NCBI GenBank assembly: GCA_027449805.1
Contig: DAIDKY010000001.1
Span: 1-33,764 of the forward strand
DNA: 33,764 nt
From: a bacterium
Lineage (GTDB): Bacteria > Patescibacteriota > Saccharimonadia > UBA4664
Reading direction: 5' to 3'
Shown: positions 1-6,781 of the stretch, piece by piece
Layout of the letters: the number at the start of each line of letters is the position of its first letter
Position numbering within the stretch: position 1 is the stretch's first letter
Notes under the pieces: model-generated
The model's database searches: none
Seen by the model: the letters and a program-made list of their open reading frames with translations, nothing else
What the model was told of the DNA's origin: nothing
Translations under genes and position numbers: made by a program

Positions 1-126
1 GAAGCATATAGAGAAGCGTTGACTCGTTTTGGCAATGAGCCAGTCCTGTTAGAACAGATCCTGGCTGAGACCGAGGGGACAGCGGAACCACAGGCGGCAA
101 ACAATGTTGTATCACGGGTCATATAA
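1..126 (+). CDS. 3' end of an unidentified gene (partial)
   Basis: An open frame enters from the left edge in frame 1 and ends at TAA 124-126, giving 41 C-terminal residues that start EAYREALTRFGNEPVLLEQ. The stretch looks like an acidic alpha helix followed by a low-complexity tail. The next gene starts inside it (ATG at 104), so the two overlap by 23 nt and are probably co-transcribed. No domain can be recognised from this fragment and no function is proposed. Confidence 0.5.
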   Translation, partial: EAYREALTRFGNEPVLLEQILAETEGTAEPQAANNVVSRVI

Positions 127-577
127 GGGAGCTGATCAACCTACCGCGCTTTCTTACATGATTTATGATGGTCCCTTGCTCTACGTTCAGCTGTCGTTGC
201 CTCAGGCCCTTTCGAGTCTACTGATAGGTATGGGCCAAGATCAACCGGCGCCGATTGTTGGTAGAACGCTGATTGACACGGGCGCATCGCACTCTGCTTT
301 CGACGCGAAGGTGCTTGCGTCACTCGGCATCTCACCAACCGGTGTGACGGTCAGTAACACAGCTGGAGGCCCCCAGAAGCAGGATACCTATTGGATCCAG
401 ATGACTGTTCCGAGCCACAGCTATACTGCAGAACTTACAAAGGTTGCTGGTGTCGACCTGTCCGGCCAAAAGACCATTACGGGTGAGCCGATCATTGGCT
501 TACTCGGTCGAGACTTCCTGAGTAGCTTCATTCTCGTCTACAACGGTCAGATGGGCCAGTTTACTCTCGCGAACTAA
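104..577 (+). CDS. retropepsin-like aspartic protease domain protein
   Basis: This 157-residue protein carries the two hallmarks of a single-lobe retropepsin-type aspartic protease. One is the active-site triad context LIDTGASHSAF (about residues 57-67). The other is a C-terminal hydrophobic-glycine motif, IIGLLGRDFL, near residues 130-139. Retropepsins work as homodimers, each subunit giving one DTG/DTGA aspartate, and the length fits one lobe. I see no signal peptide or membrane helix, so it is probably cytoplasmic. The start at 104 overlaps the preceding gene end by 23 nt. An in-frame ATG at 158 is an alternative and would still keep the whole catalytic region. The substrate is unknown; related bacterial domains are often annotated only as clan AA aspartic protease. 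Confidence 0.75.
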   Translation: MLYHGSYKGADQPTALSYMIYDGPLLYVQLSLPQALSSLLIGMGQDQPAPIVGRTLIDTGASHSAFDAKVLASLGISPTGVTVSNTAGGPQKQDTYWIQMTVPSHSYTAELTKVAGVDLSGQKTITGEPIIGLLGRDFLSSFILVYNGQMGQFTLAN

Positions 578-600
578 CATCGCTCGAGAACTGCTTATGA

Positions 601-629
601 TTGCATTTATACAGTAGGTCTTGGATAAT
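601..629 (+). promoter_or_regulatory. promoter of the 679 gene
   Basis: TTGCAT (601-606), a 17-nt spacer and GATAAT (624-629) fit a sigma70-type promoter. Initiation near 636 would give a 5' UTR of about 40 nt with the Shine-Dalgarno run AAGGGGG just before ATG 679. Confidence 0.5.
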
Positions 630-678
630 AATACCGAGTCATTGATCTATCCAACGACTAGACCCTTAAGGGGGATAA

Positions 679-1119
679 ATGACGTATCAATCACGTCGTA
701 TGCTCAAGGCGAAGTGTGCGATGCTCGAAGGCCAGCTGAAGTCAGCCACGAATGAGGTGCGTGATCTCGGCGGTGATGTCGAGACTCTCGAGGCAGACCA
801 GCAAGCTCTCGTCAACATCTGGTGGGACCAGGCAGTTCGCGCTCGAATGTCGATGTACATGCAGCTCGGTGTCATCGGCGTCTCCATATTCGCGGCAGCG
901 ATCCTTGGCACCTACCTGTCCTGGCATTTCCATCGTTCGTATCTGCTTGTTCTCGGATGCGCATTCGTGGGTGCCTTCGCAGCCTGTGGTGTCTTCATGC
1001 TGATCAAGAACTTCCAGGACATTCCCGAAGAGCTTGTTCTGCCTTCTGGCGCTACCGTCGTTGTGAGCCCCGAACAAATCCATTCAACCAATCAGGGTCT
1101 AGCCGACGCCCTTCGCTGA
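679..1119 (+). CDS. coiled-coil, two-helix membrane protein, unrecognised
   Basis: The 146-residue product begins with a charged, probably coiled-coil segment (about residues 5-45, rich in leucine, glutamate and lysine). Two hydrophobic segments follow: roughly residues 60-80 (LGVIGVSIFAAAILGTYLSW) and 88-110 (LLVLGCAFVGAFAACGVFML). A soluble tail of about 35 residues closes it. It should be an inner-membrane protein with a short periplasmic hairpin and both ends inside. A strong Shine-Dalgarno run at about 669-674 sets the start. It is followed by a hairpin terminator, so it is probably a single-gene unit. I do not recognise the family. Confidence 0.75.
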   Translation: MTYQSRRMLKAKCAMLEGQLKSATNEVRDLGGDVETLEADQQALVNIWWDQAVRARMSMYMQLGVIGVSIFAAAILGTYLSWHFHRSYLLVLGCAFVGAFAACGVFMLIKNFQDIPEELVLPSGATVVVSPEQIHSTNQGLADALR

Positions 1120-1144
1120 CCCCGACGTCCATGTGATCGTCTTC

Positions 1145-1180
1145 ACGACCACGGAGCAACCGAGCTTCCTGGTCGTTTTT
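1145..1180 (+). terminator. rho-independent terminator of the 679 gene
   Basis: ACGACCA (1145-1151) pairs with TGGTCGT (1170-1176), and a T-run follows (1176-1180, then CATTTT). The apical part is partly unpaired. Confidence 0.6.
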
Positions 1181-1344
1181 CATTTTCTGGAGGTCTTTCC
1201 AGCAGAATGAGAATCCGCTCCATGAGGTCTGTGAAGCTCAGATCGTGCATCAGTTCGGGCAAAGTATCAGCTTTGGAAAGCTCAGAAAAGTTCGAATAGT
1301 GACTCGTTGCCTCTGCCAAAGTACTTATGCAAATAACCCAAACT

Positions 1345-1360
1345 GGTCTTTTGCTATAAT
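1345..1360 (+). promoter_or_regulatory. extended -10 promoter of the 1422 gene
   Basis: GGTCTTTTGCTATAAT ends in a consensus TATAAT (1355-1360) preceded by TGC. No good -35 is visible. The same 16 bases recur at 2358-2373. An in-frame GTG at 1368, 7 nt after the -10, could be a leaderless start for the same gene. The rest of the 1120-1421 gap holds the terminator above and nothing else I can support. Confidence 0.6.
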
Positions 1361-1421
1361 GTCTCACGTGCCATACGGCGCCCGTGTTTTGTCCGTTGAA
1401 AGTCTATACCCAAGGAGAGTC

Positions 1422-2234
1422 ATGAATCGAGCATCGGCCCTACGAGCCCTGGAGATGTGGGATCAACCGTCCTGGGCAAACAAAATGGCAGTCGAGTTCG
1501 GCAGTGATCTTGGTTGCTACGCCGACCCGCAGCCGGATTATCTGCCGGACCTGATCCAATTCGCTGTCGATCATCTGGTTTCCAACACGACCTACCGGTT
1601 GGAGTTCCATGCTGGTATTTTCGCAGCGGTTGCAGCCGGCTTCGCCGAAGAGCATAAGATCGCAGTTCCAGATATCCCCGTAACCATCGCTGGGTCACGC
1701 TGGCTTATCGAGGCCAAGTCGGTCGGTAAGTATCTCGGCAGGATCAATCCTCCCGCCGCACGAATCGTTGCCATCTCCAAGCAGGACGTGTGGCCCGAGG
1801 CCTTTTCGAACATCGTTCATTTGGTCATAGATGCCGCGTTCAGTGCCATTCGTTTCACTAGTATTGAGCTACTCAGAGGCCTCCAGCCTTATACTACCGC
1901 CGGACAATGGCAAGCGACGAGTGTCGCTGTCGAGTCTCTGCTCCTGCTCATGGCGATTGAGCCGAGGACCGCGAAAGCACTTGCATGGTTCATCGATCCA
2001 GACATGGAAGCTCGCTCAGACACGCCAAGTGCAGCCTATGTTGAGGCCGTGAAGCCTGAACTGGCTCATCTCCTGAGCCGAGGATATGTCGTTGATGACA
2101 TTGGGACGATCCGTCGGATGTATCGGAGCCCGCTTCCGCAAGGCTCCTGGTCTATCTCCTTCACAGGTCGCACTAAACTCCTGGATATGTTTCGTGCCAG
2201 TAACACATCTTCTCCACGCATCTTAACTCCGTGA
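1422..2234 (+). CDS. unrecognised 270-residue protein
   Basis: The start at ATG 1422 is chosen because AAGGAGAG lies 5 nt upstream. The frame stays open further 5', and a GTG at 1368 sits exactly where a leaderless transcript from the TATAAT at 1355-1360 would begin, adding 18 residues. The protein is soluble-looking, mixed alpha/beta, with no transmembrane helix, signal peptide or metal-binding cluster. Segments such as DAAFSAIRFTSIELLRGLQ and SVAVESLLLLMAIEPRTAKA suggest an alpha-helical middle. It ends just before a hairpin terminator and is probably monocistronic. I do not recognise any family and propose no function. Confidence 0.7.
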   Translation: MNRASALRALEMWDQPSWANKMAVEFGSDLGCYADPQPDYLPDLIQFAVDHLVSNTTYRLEFHAGIFAAVAAGFAEEHKIAVPDIPVTIAGSRWLIEAKSVGKYLGRINPPAARIVAISKQDVWPEAFSNIVHLVIDAAFSAIRFTSIELLRGLQPYTTAGQWQATSVAVESLLLLMAIEPRTAKALAWFIDPDMEARSDTPSAAYVEAVKPELAHLLSRGYVVDDIGTIRRMYRSPLPQGSWSISFTGRTKLLDMFRASNTSSPRILTP

Positions 2235-2235
2235 C

Positions 2236-2273
2236 ACCTCATCGAAGATGATGAGGTCCCTCCGGGGTTTTCT
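2236..2273 (+). terminator. rho-independent terminator after the 1422 gene
   Basis: ACCTCATC (2236-2243) pairs perfectly with GATGAGGT (2250-2257). A short CCC/GGGG stem and TTTT (2268-2271) follow. It begins one base after the stop codon. Confidence 0.65.
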
Positions 2274-2343
2274 GTATCAAGCAGTAGCAGTTTGTATTAA
2301 GGTTCTTAATTGAAGTACCGAGCACTACCAAAGTGATTACATT

Positions 2344-2373
2344 AAAAGACCCGAGAGGGTCTTTTGCTATAAT
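2344..2373 (+). promoter_or_regulatory. hairpin terminator fused to a -10 promoter
   Basis: A perfect 9-bp stem, AAAAGACCC (2344-2352) and GGGTCTTTT (2357-2365) with a GAGA loop, is a symmetrical terminator. Its T-run continues straight into TGC-TATAAT (TATAAT at 2368-2373). The -10 ends 6 nt before ATG 2380, so the next gene would be leaderless. The rest of 2274-2343 shows nothing supported. Confidence 0.7.
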
Positions 2374-2379
2374 AGGTAT

Positions 2380-2751
2380 ATGAAAAGGCATCGGATATTA
2401 CTTCTCACACTATTAGGCTTCAATGCTGTGTCGGCTATTAGCGGCGGAATGGCGCTAATAGCGAATGTTATTAATGAACCGAGCTGGACCACCCATACTG
2501 GTTTTCACGGTTTGTACTTCCCCGGGGTCATACTCATGGCGGTGGTAGGTGGCAGCTCATTGATAGCGGCGTTAGGGGTTTGGAAACGTGCGGTCGGAAA
2601 TTCGCTTATGAGTATTTCGGCCGGAGTTATTATGATCATCTGGATTATCGGCGAAATTGTATCTATCCAAGGAATCCATTGGTTGCAGATTATCTATCTG
2701 GCGACGGGATTGGCTGTGATCGTTTTAACGCCAACCGGACAAGTCGATTAG
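2380..2751 (+). CDS. small four-helix membrane protein, unrecognised
   Basis: The 123-residue product is almost entirely hydrophobic, with four predicted helices near residues 7-27, 45-65, 72-92 and 98-116. The N terminus MKRHR suggests the first helix enters from the cytoplasm. The start is fixed by the -10 box ending at 2373; there is no Shine-Dalgarno sequence, so translation is probably leaderless. The general shape resembles DoxX-like or other small four-helix proteins, but no diagnostic motif is seen. It stands alone between the fused terminator-promoter and the promoter of the candidate structured RNA. Confidence 0.7.
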   Translation: MKRHRILLLTLLGFNAVSAISGGMALIANVINEPSWTTHTGFHGLYFPGVILMAVVGGSSLIAALGVWKRAVGNSLMSISAGVIMIIWIIGEIVSIQGIHWLQIIYLATGLAVIVLTPTGQVD

Positions 2752-2758
2752 CGCAACG

Positions 2759-2787
2759 TTGACGTACGCGGCAGACAGACGTATGAT
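2759..2787 (+). promoter_or_regulatory. promoter of the candidate structured RNA
   Basis: TTGACG (2759-2764), exactly 17 nt, then TATGAT (2782-2787) make one of the best promoters in the window, although no protein gene follows for about 650 nt. Initiation is expected near 2794. Confidence 0.7.
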
Positions 2788-2793
2788 TTTGAT

Positions 2794-3284
2794 TGACTGT
2801 GACCATTAGCCCGTTGAGGCGACGTGGCGTAGTTGTTGCACGGGTGTGGTGAAAGCTTGACTCAGCGATACGGGTGCGTCACCCAAGGCGCTGAGGCTCG
2901 TGAGTAGGGCCCTTCGACCCGACATGTTCCGGACATTTAGGGGAGTGCAACCTGAGGGAAGGAGTGACGACGGGCCTTTCCGGAGGTCTGGGATCTAGCA
3001 GGGCTGCAAGACGCCAATGAGCACTGTCCCTTCCCAAAGTCTCATGAGCTAAGAGCTCATATGTTCTTCCAGCGAGTGCGTATCGAGACGCGAGCAGGCG
3101 AGCATGACTCTCCCGTAAGAGAGCTGCAACGCTCAATCTACGCCGAGCGCAACCGTGACCGCTGGAAGCTGCTCTGTTAGGTCCGTCGACCGTTCGCCCT
3201 TTTAGGCCCACGACTCGACCCACCAGATGGAGCACCGGTAACCAATCCGACGTCTGCCCCACGATACGGGGCCTTTTCTTTTTC
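2794..3284 (+). ncRNA. candidate large structured RNA, family unknown
   Basis: No credible protein frame exists here, yet a strong promoter precedes the region and a terminator ends it, predicting a transcript of about 490 nt. The sequence is full of perfect self-complementary segments. CTCAGCG (2861-2867) pairs with CGCTGAG (2889-2895), enclosing GGGTG/CACCC (2872-2876 with 2880-2884). GGGAAGG (2956-2962) pairs with CCTTCCC (3029-3035). ATGAGCT (3044-3050) pairs with AGCTCAT (3054-3060). CTTCCAGCG (3066-3074) pairs with CGCTGGAAG (3160-3168), enclosing CTCTC/GAGAG (3108-3112 with 3119-3123). The ends can close through GGCGACGT (2818-2825) and ACGTC-T-GCC (3250-3258). I looked for the signatures of RNase P RNA (GAGGAAAGTCC), tmRNA (TTCGAC acceptor region, T arm) and SRP RNA (GGAAGGAAGCAG) and did not find them. 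A very divergent member of a known family cannot be excluded without a covariance search. Confidence 0.65.
3256..3284 (+). terminator. rho-independent terminator of the structured RNA
   Basis: GCCCC (3256-3260) pairs with GGGGC (3268-3272), followed by CTTTTCTTTTT. The left arm overlaps the proposed 3' closing strand of the RNA, so the closing helix and terminator may be alternative folds. Confidence 0.7.
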
Positions 3285-3339
3285 GGATTTTTTAAGTTAC
3301 AACAGAAAATGAATCCGTGAGAATAACATCACAAGGGTA

Positions 3340-3409
3340 TATACTTCCTTTTTATATATACATAGCCTAAAATTACCACGTGAGCGGCATGAGCCGCTTT
3401 CTGCTTTTT
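3340..3409 (+). promoter_or_regulatory. purB promoter region and leader hairpin
   Basis: Two candidate -10 boxes are visible, TATACT (3340-3345) and TAAAAT (3368-3373), neither with a convincing -35. A transcript from the second would start close to the hairpin AGCGGC-ATGA-GCCGCT (3383-3398), followed by a T-rich tract to 3409. It could act as an attenuator or 5' stabiliser ahead of purB. Confidence 0.4.
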
Positions 3410-3445
3410 GCACCTTGATTCAATTCCGACAATAAGGGAGGCAGG

Positions 3446-4747
3446 ATGATTGAGCGTTATGCGAAAACGGCGATGAGCCGGCTGTTTACGGTCAAAGAAC
3501 AGTGGGCGACGGCCTTGCAGGTCGAGGTGGCTGCAGTTGTCGCCAGAGCCCAGTTAGGCCAAATCACTGATGAGGATCGCGATGCGGTGCTCCGTGGTGT
3601 TCCGCAGGAGATCACCGACGAGATTGTCGCCCAGATCAGCGAACGCGAAGCCAAGATCGATCATGACGTAGCGGCCTTTGTGGACGTTATGCAAAGTTAC
3701 ATCGACCATGATGCGTCGAGGTGGTTCCACTACGGGCTAACCTCGGCCGACATCACCGATACCGCTCTCTGCCTTCGTCTGACCGAAGCGGCCGATCTGT
3801 TGATCGGGGAGGCCTACGAGTTGCTTTCGGCTCTGTGCGTGCGTGCACGTGAATTTGCGGATGTTCCCACCGCTGGCCGTACCCATGGGCAGCACGCCGA
3901 AGTTATTACGTTTGGTGTGCGTCTGGCTAACTGGGCCTTTATGGTCGAACGATCAATTGACACGCTTGTTCAGGCTAGAGATGAGATCGCCGTCGGCAAG
4001 CTCAGCGGTGCCTGCGGTACCTATAGCAACATCGACCCCGAGGTGGAGAATATCGTTTGCGGAGAGCTGGGACTTCGCCCGATCACAGCTACTCAAGTGG
4101 TGCCGCGTGATCTCCATGCCAACTTGGTCTACGCATGCGTTCGACTTGGCGGGGCGATCGGACACATCTCGTTCAACCTGCGAATCATGGCCTCGACCGA
4201 ATACGGCGAGGTAGAGGAGGGCAGACGACCGGAACAGAAGGGAAGCTCGGCAATGCCGCACAAGCGCAATCCGATCAAGGGAGAGCAGCTTGACGGTTTG
4301 GCCAGGGTTCTGCGCGGAAATCTGGTCAGTTCGCTCGAGGAAGTCGAGTTACTGTTCGAGCGCGACATTTCGCATAGCGCACCCGAACGGATCGTTCTGG
4401 CAGACACGCTCATTCTGTGCCACTACATGACGGTCACCATGGTAACGGTGTTGTCGCGTCTGGTTGTAAAACCGGCGCGTATGCAACTCAACATCGATCG
4501 CGGTTTGGGCCTTATGTACACGCAGACGGTGCTGACCTCCTTGATCGATCAAGGCATGCTGCGCGACGATGCCTATCGGCTCGTTCAGAGCTTGGCCTAT
4601 CAGGCCATCGAGGAGAATCGACCGTTCCGTGAACTACTCAATGAGTCCACGGAGGTAATGCTCACCAGCGATGAGCTCGACACCATCTTCGACCAGTCTC
4701 GTCTTCTGGCCCACGTCGGCGACATCATCGACCGACTGCCGGCCTGA
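3446..4747 (+). CDS. purB: adenylosuccinate lyase
   Basis: The 433-residue enzyme splits adenylosuccinate to AMP plus fumarate, and SAICAR to AICAR plus fumarate in full purine synthesis. Family features are clear: HYGLTSADITDTA near residues 90-105, the histidine region TAGRTHGQHAEVITFG, and the fumarase/aspartase signature GSSAMPHKRNP at about 266-276, which holds the catalytic serine on the mobile loop. Length is normal for the short bacterial type. ATG 3446 has GGGAGG 4 nt upstream. No other purine gene is nearby, so in a small genome it may mainly serve IMP-to-AMP conversion; that is inference. The gap after it contains the promoter of the next gene, so purB is probably transcribed alone. 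Confidence 0.95.
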   Translation: MIERYAKTAMSRLFTVKEQWATALQVEVAAVVARAQLGQITDEDRDAVLRGVPQEITDEIVAQISEREAKIDHDVAAFVDVMQSYIDHDASRWFHYGLTSADITDTALCLRLTEAADLLIGEAYELLSALCVRAREFADVPTAGRTHGQHAEVITFGVRLANWAFMVERSIDTLVQARDEIAVGKLSGACGTYSNIDPEVENIVCGELGLRPITATQVVPRDLHANLVYACVRLGGAIGHISFNLRIMASTEYGEVEEGRRPEQKGSSAMPHKRNPIKGEQLDGLARVLRGNLVSSLEEVELLFERDISHSAPERIVLADTLILCHYMTVTMVTVLSRLVVKPARMQLNIDRGLGLMYTQTVLTSLIDQGMLRDDAYRLVQSLAYQAIEENRPFRELLNESTEVMLTSDELDTIFDQSRLLAHVGDIIDRLPA

Positions 4748-4796
4748 CCCGACTTTCATTTATCACTCTGTGATTAATGGGGAAAGGGTTTTTTTA

Positions 4797-4831
4797 TTGA
4801 TTTAAATAAATACAAATGGTATAGTAATACC
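4797..4831 (+). promoter_or_regulatory. promoter with palindrome over the -10 box
   Basis: TTGATT (4797-4802), 17 nt, TATAGT (4820-4825). The -10 lies inside the inverted repeat GGTAT-AGTA-ATACC (4818-4831). A 38-nt leader with Shine-Dalgarno GAGGAGG precedes GTG 4870. Confidence 0.55.
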
Positions 4832-4869
4832 GTTTAGTTCATTTCTATCCAATAGCCTGAGGAGGCCGG

Positions 4870-5949
4870 GTGCAACCCATCAACCGAATTGTTACGCATG
4901 TATCACCGCATCTCGACGAGATCTTCGCCATCTGGCTGCTTCGCCGTTATGGCGAGGAACAGTTTCCCGGAGTGGCCGAGGCGCCAATCGTGTACTGGAC
5001 TGCCGGTATGGAGTCCCGGACCTGGGGCGACTACTGGAACTCCGGGACGTTGCTCATTGGTGTCGGCGGTGGTCCCTTCGACGAGCATCCCGGAGACGGT
5101 GAGGCTCGCAAGAAGAACAAAACAGCCACCAGTCTGGTGGCCGAGTACCTCGGTTTAGCTGAGGTCGAGGCCTTTATGCAGCTGATGCAGTATGTCGTCA
5201 AGAACGACTTGCAAGGCAGTAAGAACGCCTTCGAACTGGGACGCATGGTCACCATGCTCCACAACGAGCACCCGGACGATCCCCAGCGCGTCATCGACTG
5301 GACCACGACGGTAATTGATGGACATCTAAAGAGTCGCCTACGGCTTTTTAGCGAGACGATTGAAGAATACGCCAAAGTTGAGTTCATCCAGCTGCGTAAT
5401 CGCGGTAGGCGCTGCAAGCTGGCGGTCATCACGAGTGACAATGATCAGATCCCAAGCTTTGCCTTGTCGAAGCGTGGCGGTCTAGCCGAGGTTGTCATCG
5501 TGGCAAAGAGCAGCGGCAATGTCGTTATCATGTCGCGCCCTGACAGCAAGGTGATCCTCAAGGATGTCGCCAAGGTGCTGCGCATCGAAGAGCATCTTGC
5601 CAGTGGTTCTAGCGAACCTTTGCCGAGGTGGGATGTTCTGGCAGAGGAGGGGACGCTTCCGCTGGTGCCTGAATGGCACTACTTTAAGGCGGGTGAATCG
5701 CTCTTTAACGGTAGCAAGACGCATCCGGATGTTCCGCCGACACGGCTCGGGTTGGATCGTATCGTTGAGCTGGTCAAGCTGGCGCTGAACACCTCGACCT
5801 TTGAAACTCTACGATCGGATACCTGCAATAATGGCGTCTGCGCTTCGACACAATCTGACCGGTGCCCCTGGTACGACTATGGGCTTTCCCGTTGCCGCAG
5901 CATTCGTTACCATATGCCTCGAACCGAGGTGCATATCCGCACTGAGTAG
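4870..5949 (+). CDS. MYG1/DHH-like metal-dependent hydrolase family protein
   Basis: The 359-residue product starts at GTG 4870, placed by GAGGAGG just upstream. Near the N terminus, RIVTHVSPHLDEIFAIWLL resembles the metal-binding TH...H.DE segment of MYG1/UPF0160 proteins. Around residues 64-75, IGVGGGPFDEHP resembles the second conserved acid/histidine motif of that DHH-related superfamily. MYG1 proteins are metal-dependent phosphoesterases or nucleases. The C-terminal end has a cysteine cluster (C-x4-C, then two more cysteines within about 20 residues) that may bind a metal and is not part of the usual family. The gene has its own promoter and terminator. The assignment rests on motif resemblance only. 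Confidence 0.6.
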   Translation: MQPINRIVTHVSPHLDEIFAIWLLRRYGEEQFPGVAEAPIVYWTAGMESRTWGDYWNSGTLLIGVGGGPFDEHPGDGEARKKNKTATSLVAEYLGLAEVEAFMQLMQYVVKNDLQGSKNAFELGRMVTMLHNEHPDDPQRVIDWTTTVIDGHLKSRLRLFSETIEEYAKVEFIQLRNRGRRCKLAVITSDNDQIPSFALSKRGGLAEVVIVAKSSGNVVIMSRPDSKVILKDVAKVLRIEEHLASGSSEPLPRWDVLAEEGTLPLVPEWHYFKAGESLFNGSKTHPDVPPTRLGLDRIVELVKLALNTSTFETLRSDTCNNGVCASTQSDRCPWYDYGLSRCRSIRYHMPRTEVHIRTE

Positions 5950-5979
5950 CCGCTCTAGATTTACTTTAGAGCGGTTTTT
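5950..5979 (+). terminator. rho-independent terminator
   Basis: CCGCTCTA (5950-5957) pairs perfectly with TAGAGCGG (5967-5974), followed by TTTTT. It starts directly after the stop codon of the MYG1-like gene. Confidence 0.85.
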
Positions 5980-6049
5980 ATATAAGTTGCTTCTCAGATC
6001 CCGACCATATGCTCTATACTGTTAATTAATCATAAACGGAACTTTTACC

Positions 6050-6478
6050 ATGCCAAGCAAACTATCGCCCGAACAACGCACTCTGACAGCACACTATCAC
6101 TCAGAGTTGGCTCGTTACAGCAGCGGTCTATTCGCCAGCGTTCTGGTTGCCCTGACCTTCCTTCTGCTCGCCGGCCTGCGCCACCCAGCCACCTGGCTGC
6201 TCGTCTTCTTGTACCTGACTTTGGCTAGTTTCGTCCTAAGCCTCGCCACCTACATGTTGATTCAGCTGCTTAACGCTCGTATCGCCGTCGCTACGGTCAA
6301 GGAGAAGGAGGCCAAATTGGCTAAAGTTCTGAGTGTCGTCCAGATTGCCCAGCAAGTCTTCTTCTTTCTCGGTCTCGTTGGCGTAAGTGGTTTTGCCGTC
6401 GAGGTCATTATGCTCCTCTTCCCAGCTGCCGCAGCCACAAACCCAGCTGCAGGATCCTCCGCTCCTCCTGCCCAATAA
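6050..6478 (+). CDS. small membrane protein, unrecognised
   Basis: This 142-residue protein has a short basic/polar N terminus, then hydrophobic segments near residues 25-43, 48-72 and 103-125, with a charged stretch between (VKEKEAKLAK). It ends in an alanine/proline-rich tail. The topology suggests three membrane helices. A -10-like TATACT at 6015-6020 lies 29 nt upstream of ATG 6050, and only a weak GGAAC precedes the start. I do not recognise the family; nothing next to it suggests a role. Confidence 0.7.
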   Translation: MPSKLSPEQRTLTAHYHSELARYSSGLFASVLVALTFLLLAGLRHPATWLLVFLYLTLASFVLSLATYMLIQLLNARIAVATVKEKEAKLAKVLSVVQIAQQVFFFLGLVGVSGFAVEVIMLLFPAAAATNPAAGSSAPPAQ

Positions 6479-6482
6479 CAAC

Positions 6483-6511
6483 TTGTTTTCGGTCTTTGTT
6501 CGGTATATGAT
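6483..6511 (+). promoter_or_regulatory. leaderless promoter of the PolY operon
   Basis: TTGTTT (6483-6488), 17 nt, TATGAT (6506-6511). The GTG start is 6 nt after the -10, so the transcript should begin at the start codon. Confidence 0.65.
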
Positions 6512-6517
6512 CAATGG

Positions 6518-6781
6518 GTGAGAGAAGTAATCAATCAACCCGTCAGTGTCTTAGCCTCCTTTAGCCATGCTCCTCATGGGGCTGTGGTGGTGGTGCCGCA
6601 TATTATGAAGTGGCGTGATCGACGTTATAAACTTACCCAGATGGGCCTGTATCATCCGGAAAGGCGCGGCCGCAAGCAGGTTCATGTCTTTAGCTTCTTG
6701 GCTGATGATACGACTTTTCGGGTCGAGCTTGATCCTGAGATCCTAGAGTGGACGCTCGTGGAGGCCTACTATGGAACTTGA
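6518..6781 (+). CDS. small protein coupled to Y-family polymerase (YolD-like position)
   Basis: The 87-residue product starts at GTG 6518, supported by the -10 box ending at 6511. It is basic in the middle (KWRDRRYKL, HPERRGRKQ) and ends with an aromatic/acidic stretch (ILEWTLVEAYYGT). Its stop overlaps the polymerase start by 11 nt (6771-6781), so the two are translationally coupled. In Firmicutes, small YolD-like proteins sit in the same place before UmuC-type polymerases; here I infer a similar accessory role from position and size, since sequence similarity to YolD is not obvious by eye. Confidence 0.65.
   Translation: MREVINQPVSVLASFSHAPHGAVVVVPHIMKWRDRRYKLTQMGLYHPERRGRKQVHVFSFLADDTTFRVELDPEILEWTLVEAYYGT

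Noticed and set aside
1143..1367. Reverse-strand 74-codon frame, part of which (LPELMHDLSFTDLMERILILLE) looks helical
   Set aside because: Its start lies on top of a forward promoter, it has no Shine-Dalgarno sequence, and its end runs through a forward terminator. It could be a decayed gene but is not supported.
2879..3262. Reverse-strand open frame of 127 codons over the structured RNA region
   Set aside because: The translation is rich in Arg, Pro and Leu without domain character, there is no ribosome binding site, and the forward promoter, terminator and perfect stems explain the region better.
2794..3284. Identification of the RNA as RNase P RNA, tmRNA or SRP RNA
   Set aside because: None of the diagnostic segments (GAGGAAAGTCC, the tRNA-like ends of tmRNA, GGAAGGAAGCAG) is present. 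A divergent member remains possible but cannot be claimed.
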